DNA of 64,000 nt from Blastococcus sp. TF02-8 (GTDB lineage Bacteria > Actinomycetota > Actinomycetes > Mycobacteriales > Geodermatophilaceae), in NCBI RefSeq assembly GCF_003319175.1, contig NZ_QOHK01000001.1:744001-808000 (forward strand), in the 5' to 3' direction. The position numbers and the translations under genes were made by a program. A model generated the notes under the pieces. That model worked only from the letters and a program-made list of their open reading frames with translations, was not told the DNA's origin and made no database searches. This document shows positions 26,575 through 34,901 of the stretch, in pieces (within the stretch, counting starts at the first letter, position 1; every line of letters begins with the position of its first letter).

Positions 26575-27411
26575 ATGAGCGTGCGGTCGGCCGGAGGCCT
26601 GGCCGGGCGTGCCGGCAACAGCGACGCCCTGGAGCACCTGGCCCGCGTCGGGCTGATCGCCTACGGCGTCGTCCACCTGCTGGTCGCCTGGCTGGCGCTG
26701 CAGCTGGCCTGGGGCGGCACGTCCCGGCCCGCCGACCAGTCCGGAGCGCTGTCCACCCTCGCGCAGCAGCCCCTCGGTGCGCCGCTGCTGTGGATCCTGG
26801 GGCTCGGCCTGCTCGCACTCGCCCTCTGGCAGGCCGCCGAGGTGCTCCGCTGGCGGCACGGCTGGTCGGCGTCGGGCACGGCGCGCACCAAGGCGCTGCG
26901 CAAGACGGGCAAGGCGGTGGTCAAGGCGGCCGTCTACGCCGGGCTGGGGGTGCTGGCGATCCGGTTCGCCACCGGCGGTGGGCAGAACAGCAGCTCCTCC
27001 CAGCAGCAGACCGTTGCCGGAGTGTTCGGCTGGCCGGCCGGGCGGTGGCTCGTCGCCGCTGCCGGGCTGGTCCTGGTCGGGGTCGGCGTCTACCACGTCT
27101 ACAAGGGCGTGACGAAGCGCTTCCTCAAGGAGCTCGACCTCGCCGACTGCCCGCCGGCCGCCGAGCGGCTGGTCACCCGGATCGGCCAGGCCGGCTTCCC
27201 GGGCAAGGGGGTGGCACTCGCGCTCGTGGGCGGGCTGCTCGTGTGGTCGGCGGTCACGTTCGACCCCGCCAAGGCCTCCGGTCTCGACGGCGCGCTGCAC
27301 ACGCTGCTGCAGGCACCAGCCGGACGGGTGCTGCTCACCGCGGTGGCGCTCGGGATAGCCGCGTTCGGGGCGTTCTGCCTCGTCCGCGCGCGCTACCCCG
27401 AGCGCACCTGA
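26575..27411 (+). CDS. DUF1206 family membrane protein
   Basis: This 278-residue protein starts at ATG 26575, with AGGAGG 5 bases upstream. It has six hydrophobic helices in three similar hairpins, each opening with a Gly-Tyr/Phe-Gly-Val/Lys-Gly type motif (ARVGLIAYGVVHLLVAWLAL; KAAVYAGLGVLAI; GQAGFPGKGVALALVGGLLV). This is the hallmark of DUF1206, a three-repeat integral membrane family of unknown function. Length is close to the norm. The stop is 4 bases from the convergent ketoreductase gene. Confidence 0.88.
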   Translation: MSVRSAGGLAGRAGNSDALEHLARVGLIAYGVVHLLVAWLALQLAWGGTSRPADQSGALSTLAQQPLGAPLLWILGLGLLALALWQAAEVLRWRHGWSASGTARTKALRKTGKAVVKAAVYAGLGVLAIRFATGGGQNSSSSQQQTVAGVFGWPAGRWLVAAAGLVLVGVGVYHVYKGVTKRFLKELDLADCPPAAERLVTRIGQAGFPGKGVALALVGGLLVWSAVTFDPAKASGLDGALHTLLQAPAGRVLLTAVALGIAAFGAFCLVRARYPERT

Positions 27412-27415
27412 GGCG

Positions 27416-28168
27416 TCAGTTCCGCGGGCCGCCGGCGACGTAGACGACCTGACCGGAGACGAAGCCCGCGCCCTCGCTCACGAGGAACGACACGGTGTGC
27501 GCGATGTCCTCCGGCACCCCGGCGCGTGCGACCGGGATCGCCGCCGCGCGCTTGGCCACGTAGGACTCCCACTCCTCGCCGATCCGCTCGGCGGTGGCCT
27601 TGGTCATCTCGGTCTGGATGAAGCCCGGCGCGATCGCGTTCGCGGTCACCCCGAACTTGCCCAGTTCGATGGCGAGGGTCTTGGTGAAGCCCTGCAGCCC
27701 CGCCTTCGCCGTCGCGTAGTTGGCCTGGCCGCGGTTGCCCAGCGCCGAGGTCGACGACAGGTTCACGATCCGGCCGAAACCGGCCTCGATCATGTGCTTC
27801 TGCGCCGCACGGGTCATGAGGAACGACCCGCGCAGGTGCACGTGCATGACGACGTCCCAGTCGGCGTCGCTCATCTTGAACAGCATGTTGTCCCGGGTGA
27901 CGCCGGCGTTGTTCACCAGCACCACCGGCGGGCCGAGCTCCGTGGCGATCCGCTGCACGGCGGCCTCCACCTGCTCGCTGTCGCCGACGTCGGCGCCCAC
28001 GGCCAGACCGCGGCCGCCGGCGGCCTCGATCGCCTCCACGGTGCCGCGGGCGTCGTCCTCCTCCAGGTCGACGACGGCGACGGCGAACCCGTCGGCCGCG
28101 AGCCGGAGCGCGGTCGCCGCGCCGATGCCGCGCGCGGCACCGGTCACGATCGCGACGCGGGCGCTCAC
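27416..28168 (-). CDS. 3-oxoacyl-ACP / acetoacetyl-CoA reductase (FabG/PhaB-like SDR)
   Basis: This 250-residue short-chain dehydrogenase starts at GTG 28168, overlapping the thiolase stop by 4 bases. The nucleotide-binding TGAARGIG is at 9-16, NNAG in the middle, and the catalytic Ser-Tyr-Lys in NLSSTSALG and QANYATAKAG. It reduces a 3-ketoacyl thioester with NAD(P)H. Coupling to a thiolase suggests a two-step route from acetyl-CoA to 3-hydroxybutyryl-CoA, as in PHA synthesis, or the reverse in beta-oxidation. No PHA synthase is seen nearby. Confidence 0.85.
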   Translation of the reverse strand: MSARVAIVTGAARGIGAATALRLAADGFAVAVVDLEEDDARGTVEAIEAAGGRGLAVGADVGDSEQVEAAVQRIATELGPPVVLVNNAGVTRDNMLFKMSDADWDVVMHVHLRGSFLMTRAAQKHMIEAGFGRIVNLSSTSALGNRGQANYATAKAGLQGFTKTLAIELGKFGVTANAIAPGFIQTEMTKATAERIGEEWESYVAKRAAAIPVARAGVPEDIAHTVSFLVSEGAGFVSGQVVYVAGGPRN

Positions 28169-29382
28169 CGGCCGACCCGCTCGAAGATCGCGGCCAGACC
28201 CTGGCCTCCGCCGATGCACATGGTCTCCAGCCCGTAGCGGGCCTCCCGGCGGTCCATCTCCCGCAGCAGCGTGGCGAGGATGCGGCCGCCGGTGGCGCCC
28301 ACCGGGTGCCCCAGCGAGATGCCGGAGCCGTTGACGTTGGTGCGCTCCCAGTCGGAGTCGGCGAAGCCCCACTCCTGGGCGACGGCGAGCACCTGGCTGG
28401 CGAAGGCCTCGTTCAGCTCGATCAGGTCGATGTCGGCGAGCTTCAGGCCGGCGAGGTCGAGCGCCTTGGCCGTGGCCGGGACCGGGCCGATGCCCATGGT
28501 CTTCGGCGGCACCCCGCCGACGCCCCAGGAGACCAGGCGGGCCAGCGGGCGCAGGCCCAGCTCGGCGGCCTTCTCCGGGGTCGTGACGATCGCGACGGCG
28601 GCGCCGTCGTTCTGGCCGGACGCGTTGCCGGCGGTGACCGTGGCCCCGTCGTCGTCCTTGCCCATGATCGGACGCAGCTTGGCGAGCGTCTCCACGTTCG
28701 AGTCGGGGCGGATGTGCTCGTCGCGGTCGACGACGACCTCGCTCTTCCGCTGCTTCACCGTGACCGGGACGATCTCGTCGGCGAACCGGCCGGCCTCGGT
28801 GGCCGCGGCCGCGCGCTGGTGGCTGCGCACCGCGTACTCGTCCTGCGCCTCGCGCGAGATCCTGTACTCCCGGCGCAGGTTCTCCGCGGTCTCCAGCATG
28901 CCGCCGGGCACCGGGTGGTTCTGGCCGCCGGCGGTGACCCGGCCGCGGGCCAGCCCGTCCTGCAGCAGGACGCCGGGGCCGGCCTTCACGCCCCAGCGCA
29001 TGGCCGTCGAGTAGAAGGGCGCGTTGCTCATCGACTCCGCGCCACCGGCCAGGACGACGTCGGACGTCCCGGACTGCACCTGCATGGCCGCGTAGAGGAC
29101 GGCCTGCAGACCCGAGCCGCAGCGGCGGTCGATCTGCAGGCCGGACGCCGTCACCGGCAGGCCCGCGTCGAGCGCGGCCACGCGGCCGATGGCCGGGGCG
29201 TCCATCGTCGGGTAGCAGTGGCCCAGCAGCACGTCGTCGACCGACTCCGGCGGCAGACCCGAACGCTCCATCAGCGCCCGGATCACCGTGGCGGCGAGCT
29301 CCTGGACGGGGACGTCGCGCAGCGAGCCCCCGAACCCGCCGACCGGCGTCCGCAGGGGCTCGCAGATGACCGCATCCCGCAC
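28165..29382 (-). CDS. acetyl-CoA C-acyltransferase (thiolase)
   Basis: This 405-residue thiolase starts at GTG 29382, with GAGGAGGA upstream. The acyl-accepting Cys88 lies in RRCGSGLQ, the catalytic His in NEAFA/GHPVGATGGR and the second Cys in CIGGGQG. It condenses two acyl-CoAs or cleaves 3-ketoacyl-CoA. The 4-base overlap with the ketoreductase downstream marks an operon. Sequence alone does not tell a biosynthetic from a degradative thiolase. Confidence 0.88.
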   Translation of the reverse strand: MRDAVICEPLRTPVGGFGGSLRDVPVQELAATVIRALMERSGLPPESVDDVLLGHCYPTMDAPAIGRVAALDAGLPVTASGLQIDRRCGSGLQAVLYAAMQVQSGTSDVVLAGGAESMSNAPFYSTAMRWGVKAGPGVLLQDGLARGRVTAGGQNHPVPGGMLETAENLRREYRISREAQDEYAVRSHQRAAAATEAGRFADEIVPVTVKQRKSEVVVDRDEHIRPDSNVETLAKLRPIMGKDDDGATVTAGNASGQNDGAAVAIVTTPEKAAELGLRPLARLVSWGVGGVPPKTMGIGPVPATAKALDLAGLKLADIDLIELNEAFASQVLAVAQEWGFADSDWERTNVNGSGISLGHPVGATGGRILATLLREMDRREARYGLETMCIGGGQGLAAIFERVGR

Positions 29383-29511
29383 GGTGGTCCTCCTCGTAAG
29401 TCCGCCTTCGGCCCCGGACGGGCCGGACTGCGGACCCGAGTCTGCCCCGCGCCGGGGAACGGCGCGCGCAGTGGTCCCCCGCACGGGGAGACCCGACCTC
29501 GGGGCGGCGGC

Positions 29512-29919
29512 TCAGGAGGCGAGCGGCTCCACGCGCTGGCCACCGAGCAGGTCCCAGAGCCCGGTGATCTGCATGGGGCGGATGACCGCGCGGGTCGCGG
29601 CCAGCACCCGGAGCCGGACCTGGTCGGCCGCCGCGCGGCGGTGCAGGAGAGCGAGGACCTGCAGGCCGGCGGAGTCGAGGAAGGTCACCGCGGTCAGGTC
29701 GAGGGTGAGATCGCGGGCACCGTCGTCGAGCAGCTGCTCGACGAGGGCACGTACCTGGGGGGCGGTGGTGCAGTCGACCTCACCGGTCGCGGCCAGGGAG
29801 GGCATCGCGGTGGCGCCGGTCAGCGTGAGCGTGACCAGCCCGAGATCGATCGTCTCGGTGGTGGGGACGGCAGTGGTGGGGACGGTGGTGGTGGGTCGGT
29901 CGAGCGACGAAGCGGTCAC
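29512..29919 (-). CDS. STAS-domain anti-anti-sigma factor
   Basis: From GTG 29919 (GAGAGGGG upstream) this is a 135-residue protein. It has a Thr/Pro-rich N-terminal tail and a STAS domain at about 30-130. The conserved phosphoacceptor Ser lies in VTFLDSAGLQVLALL. Unphosphorylated STAS proteins bind RsbW-like kinases and free the sigma factor. Phosphorylation by the kinase reverses this, and an RsbP/RsbU-type phosphatase resets it. An RsbW-like ATPase gene lies about 1.1 kb away and an RsbP-like phosphatase 12 kb away, so a pathway is possible. A longer upstream start overlaps nothing useful. Confidence 0.8.
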   Translation of the reverse strand: MTASSLDRPTTTVPTTAVPTTETIDLGLVTLTLTGATAMPSLAATGEVDCTTAPQVRALVEQLLDDGARDLTLDLTAVTFLDSAGLQVLALLHRRAAADQVRLRVLAATRAVIRPMQITGLWDLLGGQRVEPLAS

Positions 29920-30155
29920 GGGCGTGGCCCCTCTCGGGCGGATGCCGGACCAGCGAGAGCCTGCGGGGCGCGAACGACACGACGACCAGCACTGGCAGAA
30001 CACGGCTGCTGTTGAACCGTTCCCCTGACCGTAGGGACCGCGGGGGTGGAAAGCAAGGGAGGCAGGGGCCGGATCCGGGCGGGAACACCGCAGGTGGGAC
30101 GGGTGTTACGGGCGCCTGCCCGCGATCGCGGTGACCGGAGGCGGATACTGGGCGC

Positions 30156-30479
30156 GTGACCCAGCCCAGCCCCGCCCCCGGCCGGTTCTCCCCGCGGCTG
30201 GTGATGGGCCTCGTACTGGGCCTCGTCGTCGCGGGCGGAGTCTTCTTCGTGCTGGACCCGATCCTGGCGGCCTTCGTGGCGATCGTCGTCGTGGTCGGGC
30301 TGGGGATGACGGTCGCGGCACGCGACTGGGAGCGCCACGAGACCTTCGAGGAGCGGGAGCTGGCCCGCGCCCGGCGACGGCAGGAGAAGTGGGACCGGAA
30401 CGCCGACGCGCGCGCCAGGGACCGCGCGCGCTGGGAGGCCCACCAGGCGCGCAAGGCCGCCCGGGACGGGTCCGCGTAA
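30156..30479 (+). CDS. small membrane protein with charged C-terminal helix, function unknown
   Basis: This 107-residue protein starts at GTG 30156. Two hydrophobic helices (about 14-32 and 35-52) are followed by a strongly charged helix rich in Arg and Glu (ERHETFEERELARARRRQEKWDRNADAR). The pattern suggests a membrane hairpin with a cytoplasmic amphipathic or coiled-coil tail. I do not recognise a family. A tandem repeat begins over its last codons. Confidence 0.6.
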   Translation: MTQPSPAPGRFSPRLVMGLVLGLVVAGGVFFVLDPILAAFVAIVVVVGLGMTVAARDWERHETFEERELARARRRQEKWDRNADARARDRARWEAHQARKAARDGSA

Positions 30480-30503
30480 CACCGGTCTGCGTAAAACCGG
30501 TCG
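30474..30503 (+). repeat. imperfect 15-bp tandem repeat with ACCGGT cores
   Basis: GCGTAACACCGGTCT at 30474-30488 is directly followed by GCGTAAAACCGGTCG at 30489-30503, with two differences. Each copy contains the palindrome ACCGGT. The repeat lies 21 bases before a -10 like TACCGT, where activators or repressors commonly bind. Confidence 0.6.
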
Positions 30504-30523
30504 ACGTGCGTCTGCGGCGCCCC

Positions 30524-30529
30524 TACCGT
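30524..30529 (+). promoter_or_regulatory. -10 element TACCGT for a leaderless short peptide
   Basis: TACCGT is 7 bases before the ATG at 30537, the distance expected when transcription begins at the start codon. The tandem repeat at 30474-30503 sits in the -35 region and slightly upstream. Confidence 0.4.
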
Positions 30530-30536
30530 CGTCGCC

Positions 30537-30569
30537 ATGCGGTACTCCGTGCGGATGCGCACCTCCTGA
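30537..30569 (+). CDS. putative leaderless leader peptide MRYSVRMRTS
   Basis: An ATG at 30537 opens a 10-codon frame ending at TGA 30567-30569, encoding MRYSVRMRTS. It lies directly after a -10 like TACCGT and 128 bases upstream of the next gene (GTG 30697). Short Arg-rich leaderless peptides of this sort occur ahead of regulated actinobacterial genes. Whether it is translated or controls the downstream gene is not shown by sequence. Confidence 0.35.
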   Translation: MRYSVRMRTS

Positions 30570-30696
30570 GCCGACGTGCCGCGGGCCGGTTCCTCCGCCC
30601 GCCGTCCGCGCCCCGACCACCGGGCGCCCGCTCCCTCGCGTCCCTGTGGGGCTCCTCGCCCGCCGACGCCTCGTACCCACCGCACGGAGGTGCCCC

Positions 30697-31065
30697 GTGT
30701 CACGCCCTGCCCCGATCCTCCCCGCCGCCGCCGACGCGAGGAGCTCGCTCCCGGAGACCGACGCGGTCGCGTTCGACCGGCTCGTGCACGCGCTGCTGGC
30801 CTCGCCCTCGGCGCCGCTCGGCCCGCTGCTGCGCTCCTGTCTGCCCGGCACGGCCGGCGTCCGCTGGCTCCACCGGGAGGAGCTCTCGCCCACTGCCCGC
30901 CCGACGGCGCTGACCGCCGACCAGTGGCTGTCCCTGTTCTCCACCTGGACAGCGGTCCAGCCCGCTCCGGAGGGCCGCGCGCGCGGTGGCCGGTCGAGGG
31001 GTGGCCGGCCCTCCACCCACGGCCACGCCCCGGGCGCCACCGCGATCCCGCGCTGGGGCCAGTAG
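30697..31065 (+). CDS. hypothetical protein (122 residues)
   Basis: This protein starts at GTG 30697, with CGGAGG at 30685-30690. The first 80 residues look helical and folded (VAFDRLVHALLASPSAPLGPLLRSC). The last 35 are Gly/Arg/Pro-rich and likely disordered (RARGGRSRGGRPSTHGHAPG). I do not recognise a family. It precedes an RsbW-like ATPase gene by 17 bases on the same strand, so they probably form an operon. Its upstream region holds a short possible leader peptide. Confidence 0.55.
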   Translation: MSRPAPILPAAADARSSLPETDAVAFDRLVHALLASPSAPLGPLLRSCLPGTAGVRWLHREELSPTARPTALTADQWLSLFSTWTAVQPAPEGRARGGRSRGGRPSTHGHAPGATAIPRWGQ

Positions 31066-31082
31066 GCCGGGCACCCCGACGG

Positions 31083-31610
31083 GTGAGTCGAGGGTTCACC
31101 TCCCCGCCGAACGGGCAGGGGTGGCCCAGGACCGGCGAGCAGTGCCGGCACGCGGAGAGGCAGGTCGTGGTGGCGCTCTGGCAGTGCGCGCGTCCTGCGC
31201 ACGCGTTCACCGAGGTCTGGTGCCAGGAGCTGCACACGCTGGGGCAGCTCGCCGCCCTCCGCGCGCGGCTCCGCGCCTCCATGACCGGCAGCCCCACCGT
31301 CCGTGACCCGGAGCAGGACCACTGGTCGGAGCGGCTGGTGCTCATCGCCGACGAGCTCACCTCGAACGCCCTCCGGCACGGCGGCGCGCCGGTCGCCGCC
31401 GTGCTGGGCCGGCACGACTCCCAGTGGCTGATCGCCGTCCGCGACTCCGCCGCCGACGTCGCGCCCACCCCCGCCCAGGGGCGGGACCCCGGGCTGGGCG
31501 GCTTCGGTCTCTACCTCGTCGCCGACCTCTCCGTGGCCCACGGCTGGTTCACCGAGCCCGGCGCCAAGACCGCGTGGGCCGTGGTCGACGGCGAGCGGCC
31601 GCCCGGCTGA
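31083..31610 (+). CDS. RsbW-like ATP-binding (anti-sigma kinase type) protein
   Basis: The frame gives 175 residues from GTG 31083. The C-terminal 120 residues form a HATPase_c_2 domain with the N-box ELTSNALRHGG, the ATP-lid region RDSAADVAP, and GFGLYLVADLS as the G2 motif. Single-domain ATPases of this kind in actinobacteria act as anti-sigma kinases or as accessory regulators. The first 45 residues are unusual and Cys-containing (CRHAERQVVVALWQCARP). The N-terminus is uncertain. It lies near the STAS gene, a natural partner. Confidence 0.7.
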   Translation: MSRGFTSPPNGQGWPRTGEQCRHAERQVVVALWQCARPAHAFTEVWCQELHTLGQLAALRARLRASMTGSPTVRDPEQDHWSERLVLIADELTSNALRHGGAPVAAVLGRHDSQWLIAVRDSAADVAPTPAQGRDPGLGGFGLYLVADLSVAHGWFTEPGAKTAWAVVDGERPPG

Positions 31611-31650
31611 CCCCGACCGGGCGACCCCTGGCCCGGCGCCTGTGTGGCGC

Positions 31651-31659
31651 GGGTAACGT
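31651..31659 (+). promoter_or_regulatory. candidate -10 GGGTAACGT close to the aldehyde dehydrogenase start
   Basis: TAACGT at 31654-31659 lies 6 bases before ATG 31666, implying a leaderless transcript. With the preceding GGG it reads GGGTAA, close to the -10 of sigma-B-type promoters (GGGTAT). No clear GTTT box is visible at the right distance. Confidence 0.3.
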
Positions 31660-31665
31660 GCAGCC

Positions 31666-33219
31666 ATGTCGCTCGCCGAGCAGTTGGACGCCGTCGACGC
31701 CGGGACCGCAGGGACCGTCGACCGCCACCGCACCACCGAGACCTTCGAGTCGACCTCCCCCGCCAGCGGCGCGGTGGTCGGCGTGTTCCCGATCCACGAC
31801 GCGGCCGCGGTCGAGGAGACCGTGGCGCGGGCCCGCACGGCCGCCGAGCAGTGGGCGGCGCTGGGCTTCGACGGGCGCAAGCAGCGCCTCTCGGCCTACC
31901 GCGGCTACCTCGCGCGGCGGATGCACGAGCTGGCCGACCTGGTGCACCGGGAGAACGGCAAGCCGCACGCCGACGCGATCCTCGAGATCACGCTGGCCGT
32001 CGACCACCTCGCGTGGGCCGCCGGGCACGCCCGCAAGACCCTCGGTCCCCGCACGGTGCCCACCGGCCTGCTCGCGGCGAACCACACCGCGTACCTGGAG
32101 TACCAGCCGCTCGGCGTCGTCGGCGTCATCGGCCCGTGGAACTACCCGGTGTTCACGCCGATGGGCTCGATCGCCTACGCCCTCGCCGCGGGCAACGCCG
32201 TCGTCTTCAAGCCGTCGGAGTACACCCCGGCCGTCGGGGCATGGCTGGCCGCCGCCTGGCGGGCCGCCGTGCCCGACTGCGCCGACGCGTTCCAGCTGGT
32301 CACCGGCTACGGCGAGACCGGCGCTGCCCTGTGCCGCGCGCACGTGGGCAAGATCGCCTTCACCGGCTCGGCCGCCACCGGCAAGAAGGTCATGGCCACC
32401 TGCGCCGAGACCCTCACCCCCGTGCTCATGGAGCTCGGCGGCAAGGACGCGATGATCGTCGACGACGACGCCGACGTGGTCGCCGCCGCCGACGCCGCCG
32501 TCTGGGGAGCCATGAGCAACGGTGGGCAGACCTGCATCGGCATCGAGCGGGTCTACGCCACCGAGGCCGTGTACGACCGGTTCGTCGCCGAGGTCACCAA
32601 CCAGGTGCGCAACCTGCGCCCGGGTGCCGACGGCGAGGCCACCTACGGCCCGATGACCATGCCTTCGCAGATCGACATCGTGAAGCGGCACGTCGCCGAC
32701 GCCACCGCCGCCGGCGCGCAGGTCATCACCGGCGGCACCGACCCCGACGCCTTCCCGGCCGAGGGCTACGTGGCCCCCACCGTGCTGCTCGACGTCCCCG
32801 AGGACTCCTCCGCGGTGACCGAGGAGACGTTCGGCCCGACGATCACCATCACCAAGGTGCGCGACGCGGAGGACGCCCTCGCGCGGACCAACGCGACGAC
32901 CTACGGCCTGGCCGGATCGGTGTTCTCGAAGTCCCGGGCCAAGGGCATGGACCTCGCCCGCCGGATGAAGAGCGGCATGACGTCGGTGAACTCGGTGCTG
33001 ACCTTCGCCTCGGTGCCCGCCCTGCCCTTCGGCGGCGTCGGCGACTCCGGCTTCGGCCGCATCCACGGCGAGGACGGGCTCAAGGAGTTCACCCGCGCCA
33101 AGGCCATCACGCGGCAGAAGTACGCGCTGCCGGTCAACCTCATGAGCTTCGCCCGGCCCGCCTCGGCCGCCGACGCGCTCGCCCGCGTCATGGGCATGGT
33201 CCACGGGCGGCACCGGTGA
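31666..33219 (+). CDS. NAD(P)-dependent aldehyde dehydrogenase
   Basis: This 517-residue aldehyde dehydrogenase oxidises an aldehyde to its acid. The cofactor region PWNYP, the FTGSAATGKKV loop, the general base Glu in MELGGKDA and catalytic Cys290 in GGQTCIG are all present. The C-terminal tail of about 20 residues is longer than usual. The downstream GMC alcohol oxidase/dehydrogenase overlaps by 4 bases, so the pair could take an alcohol through aldehyde to acid, as choline to betaine does. The substrate is not fixed by the sequence. Confidence 0.88.
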   Translation: MSLAEQLDAVDAGTAGTVDRHRTTETFESTSPASGAVVGVFPIHDAAAVEETVARARTAAEQWAALGFDGRKQRLSAYRGYLARRMHELADLVHRENGKPHADAILEITLAVDHLAWAAGHARKTLGPRTVPTGLLAANHTAYLEYQPLGVVGVIGPWNYPVFTPMGSIAYALAAGNAVVFKPSEYTPAVGAWLAAAWRAAVPDCADAFQLVTGYGETGAALCRAHVGKIAFTGSAATGKKVMATCAETLTPVLMELGGKDAMIVDDDADVVAAADAAVWGAMSNGGQTCIGIERVYATEAVYDRFVAEVTNQVRNLRPGADGEATYGPMTMPSQIDIVKRHVADATAAGAQVITGGTDPDAFPAEGYVAPTVLLDVPEDSSAVTEETFGPTITITKVRDAEDALARTNATTYGLAGSVFSKSRAKGMDLARRMKSGMTSVNSVLTFASVPALPFGGVGDSGFGRIHGEDGLKEFTRAKAITRQKYALPVNLMSFARPASAADALARVMGMVHGRHR

Positions 33220-34856
33220 GCGGCGCGCAGAACTCGGCGAAGCAGGGTTCCGTGGAGGAGTACGACGTCGTCGTCGTCGGTGCCGGTTCGGCCGGCAGCG
33301 CGGTCGCCGGGCGGCTCACCGAGGACCCGTCGCTGCGGGTGCTCGTGCTCGAGGCCGGCGGCGCGGACAGGCCGCTCGAGGTGCAGATCCCGGCGGCTCT
33401 CTACAAGGTGTGGCGAACCCGGCACGACTGGAACTACACCACCGACGAGCAGCCCGGCCTGGGCGGCCGCAAGCTCTTCTGGCCGCGCGGCAAGCTGCTG
33501 GGCGGGTCCTCGTCGATCAACGCGATGATCTACATCCGCGGCGCCCGCGCCGACTACGACGAGTGGGCCGAGCTGACCGGGGACCCGTCCTGGTCCTACG
33601 ACCAGGTCCTCCCCCTGTTCAAGCGCATGGAGGACAACGCACGCGGCGCCGACGAGTACCACGGCGTCGGCGGCCCGCTGCGGGTCGAGGACCTGCGCAG
33701 CCCGCACCCGTGGACGACGGCGGTCGTCGAGTCGGCGGTGGCCGCCGGTTACCCGCGCAACACCGACTTCAACGGCGCCACGCAGGAGGGTGTCGGCCAG
33801 TACCAGGTGACGCAGCGACGCGGCCGCCGGTGGTCGGCCGCCGACGCCTACCTGCACCCGGCCGCCGGGCGGCCCAACCTGACGGTGAAGACCGGGGCGC
33901 TGACCACCCGCGTCCTCGTCGAGAACGGGCGCGCGACCGGGGTCGAGTACCGCGCCGGGGGCTCGCTGCACACCGTGCGGGCCACGCGCGAGGTCGTCCT
34001 CTCCGGGGGCGCGGTGAACTCCCCGCAGCTGCTCATGCTCTCGGGCATCGGCCCCGCCGACCACCTGCGCGAGGTCGGCGTCGACGTCGTCCAGGACCTC
34101 CCCGGCGTCGGCGGCGGTCTGCAGGACCACCCGCTGGTCCCGGTGATCTGGAACGTCCGCTCCGGCAAGTCCCTGCGGCTGGCCGAGACGCCGCTCAACA
34201 TGGCGATGTGGAAGGCAGCCGGCCGCGGGCCGCTCACCTCCAACCTCGCCGAGGCCGGCCTGTTCACCACGTCGGACCCGTCGCTGGCGGAGCCGGACCT
34301 GCAGATGCACTTCCTGCCGGTCAAGTTCTGGAAGCAGGCCGAGATCGACCCCGACGCCGAGGCGTTCACCTCCGCGGTGGTGCTGGTGCACGTGCACTCG
34401 CGTGGCTCGGTGCGGCTCCGCTCGGCCGACCCCACCTGGGCACCCGCGATCGACGCCGGCTACCTCACCGACGACCGCGACCTCGACGCGCTGATCTCGG
34501 GCGTGGAGCAGGCGCGGCAGATCGCCTCCGCCGCCCCGCTGTCCGGCATCCTCGCCGACGAGTGGTCCCCGGGCAGCAGCGCGAGCGGCCGTGGGGCACT
34601 GCGCGAGAAGGTCCGCGACACCCTCGAGTCGCTGTACCACCCGGTGAGCTCCTGCCGGATGGGCACCGACGAGCAGGCGGTGGTCGACTCCCAGCTGCGG
34701 GTGCGCGGCATCGAGGGCCTGCGGGTCGTCGACGCCTCGGTGATGCCGACGCTCGTCCGCGGCAACACCAACGCCCCGACGATCATGATCGCCGAGCGGG
34801 CCGCCGACCTGATCCTCGGGCGCGCCTCCGCGGCGCAGCTGGCCGCCGCCCGCTGA
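33216..34856 (+). CDS. GMC-family alcohol/choline-type dehydrogenase
   Basis: This 546-residue flavoprotein starts at GTG 33216 inside the aldehyde dehydrogenase stop. The FAD-binding GAGSAGSAVAGRL is near the N-terminus. GGSSSINAMIYIRG is GMC signature 1 and SGGAVNSPQLLMLSGIGP is signature 2. The catalytic His lies in YHPVSSCRMG, and GNTNAPTIMIAERAADLI closes the fold. These features fit the BetA/AlkJ branch of GMC enzymes. Together with the coupled dehydrogenase it would oxidise an alcohol in two steps. A strong terminator follows the stop. Confidence 0.88.
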   Translation: MSGAQNSAKQGSVEEYDVVVVGAGSAGSAVAGRLTEDPSLRVLVLEAGGADRPLEVQIPAALYKVWRTRHDWNYTTDEQPGLGGRKLFWPRGKLLGGSSSINAMIYIRGARADYDEWAELTGDPSWSYDQVLPLFKRMEDNARGADEYHGVGGPLRVEDLRSPHPWTTAVVESAVAAGYPRNTDFNGATQEGVGQYQVTQRRGRRWSAADAYLHPAAGRPNLTVKTGALTTRVLVENGRATGVEYRAGGSLHTVRATREVVLSGGAVNSPQLLMLSGIGPADHLREVGVDVVQDLPGVGGGLQDHPLVPVIWNVRSGKSLRLAETPLNMAMWKAAGRGPLTSNLAEAGLFTTSDPSLAEPDLQMHFLPVKFWKQAEIDPDAEAFTSAVVLVHVHSRGSVRLRSADPTWAPAIDAGYLTDDRDLDALISGVEQARQIASAAPLSGILADEWSPGSSASGRGALREKVRDTLESLYHPVSSCRMGTDEQAVVDSQLRVRGIEGLRVVDASVMPTLVRGNTNAPTIMIAERAADLILGRASAAQLAAAR

Positions 34857-34901
34857 CCCCGCCCCCTCGGCACTGTGCACCCGGTGCCGGGGGGCGGGGT
34901 C
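34855..34901. terminator. long GC hairpin terminator shared by two convergent genes
   Basis: The arm at 34855-34873 (GACCCCGCCCCCTCGGCAC) pairs with 34884-34901 (GTGCCGGGGGGCGGGGTC), with a single bulged T and a 10-base loop. The arms begin inside the stop codons of both the GMC gene and the MBL gene, so one structure can end both transcripts. Confidence 0.75.

Noticed and set aside
28165-29382. PhaA of a PHA synthesis operon
   Set aside because: A ketoreductase is coupled, but no PHA synthase, phasin or depolymerase is nearby, so a general thiolase call is safer.
31666-34856. Named betA/betB choline oxidation genes
   Set aside because: The family pairing fits, but substrate-determining residues cannot be verified by eye and no choline transporter or BetI regulator is present.
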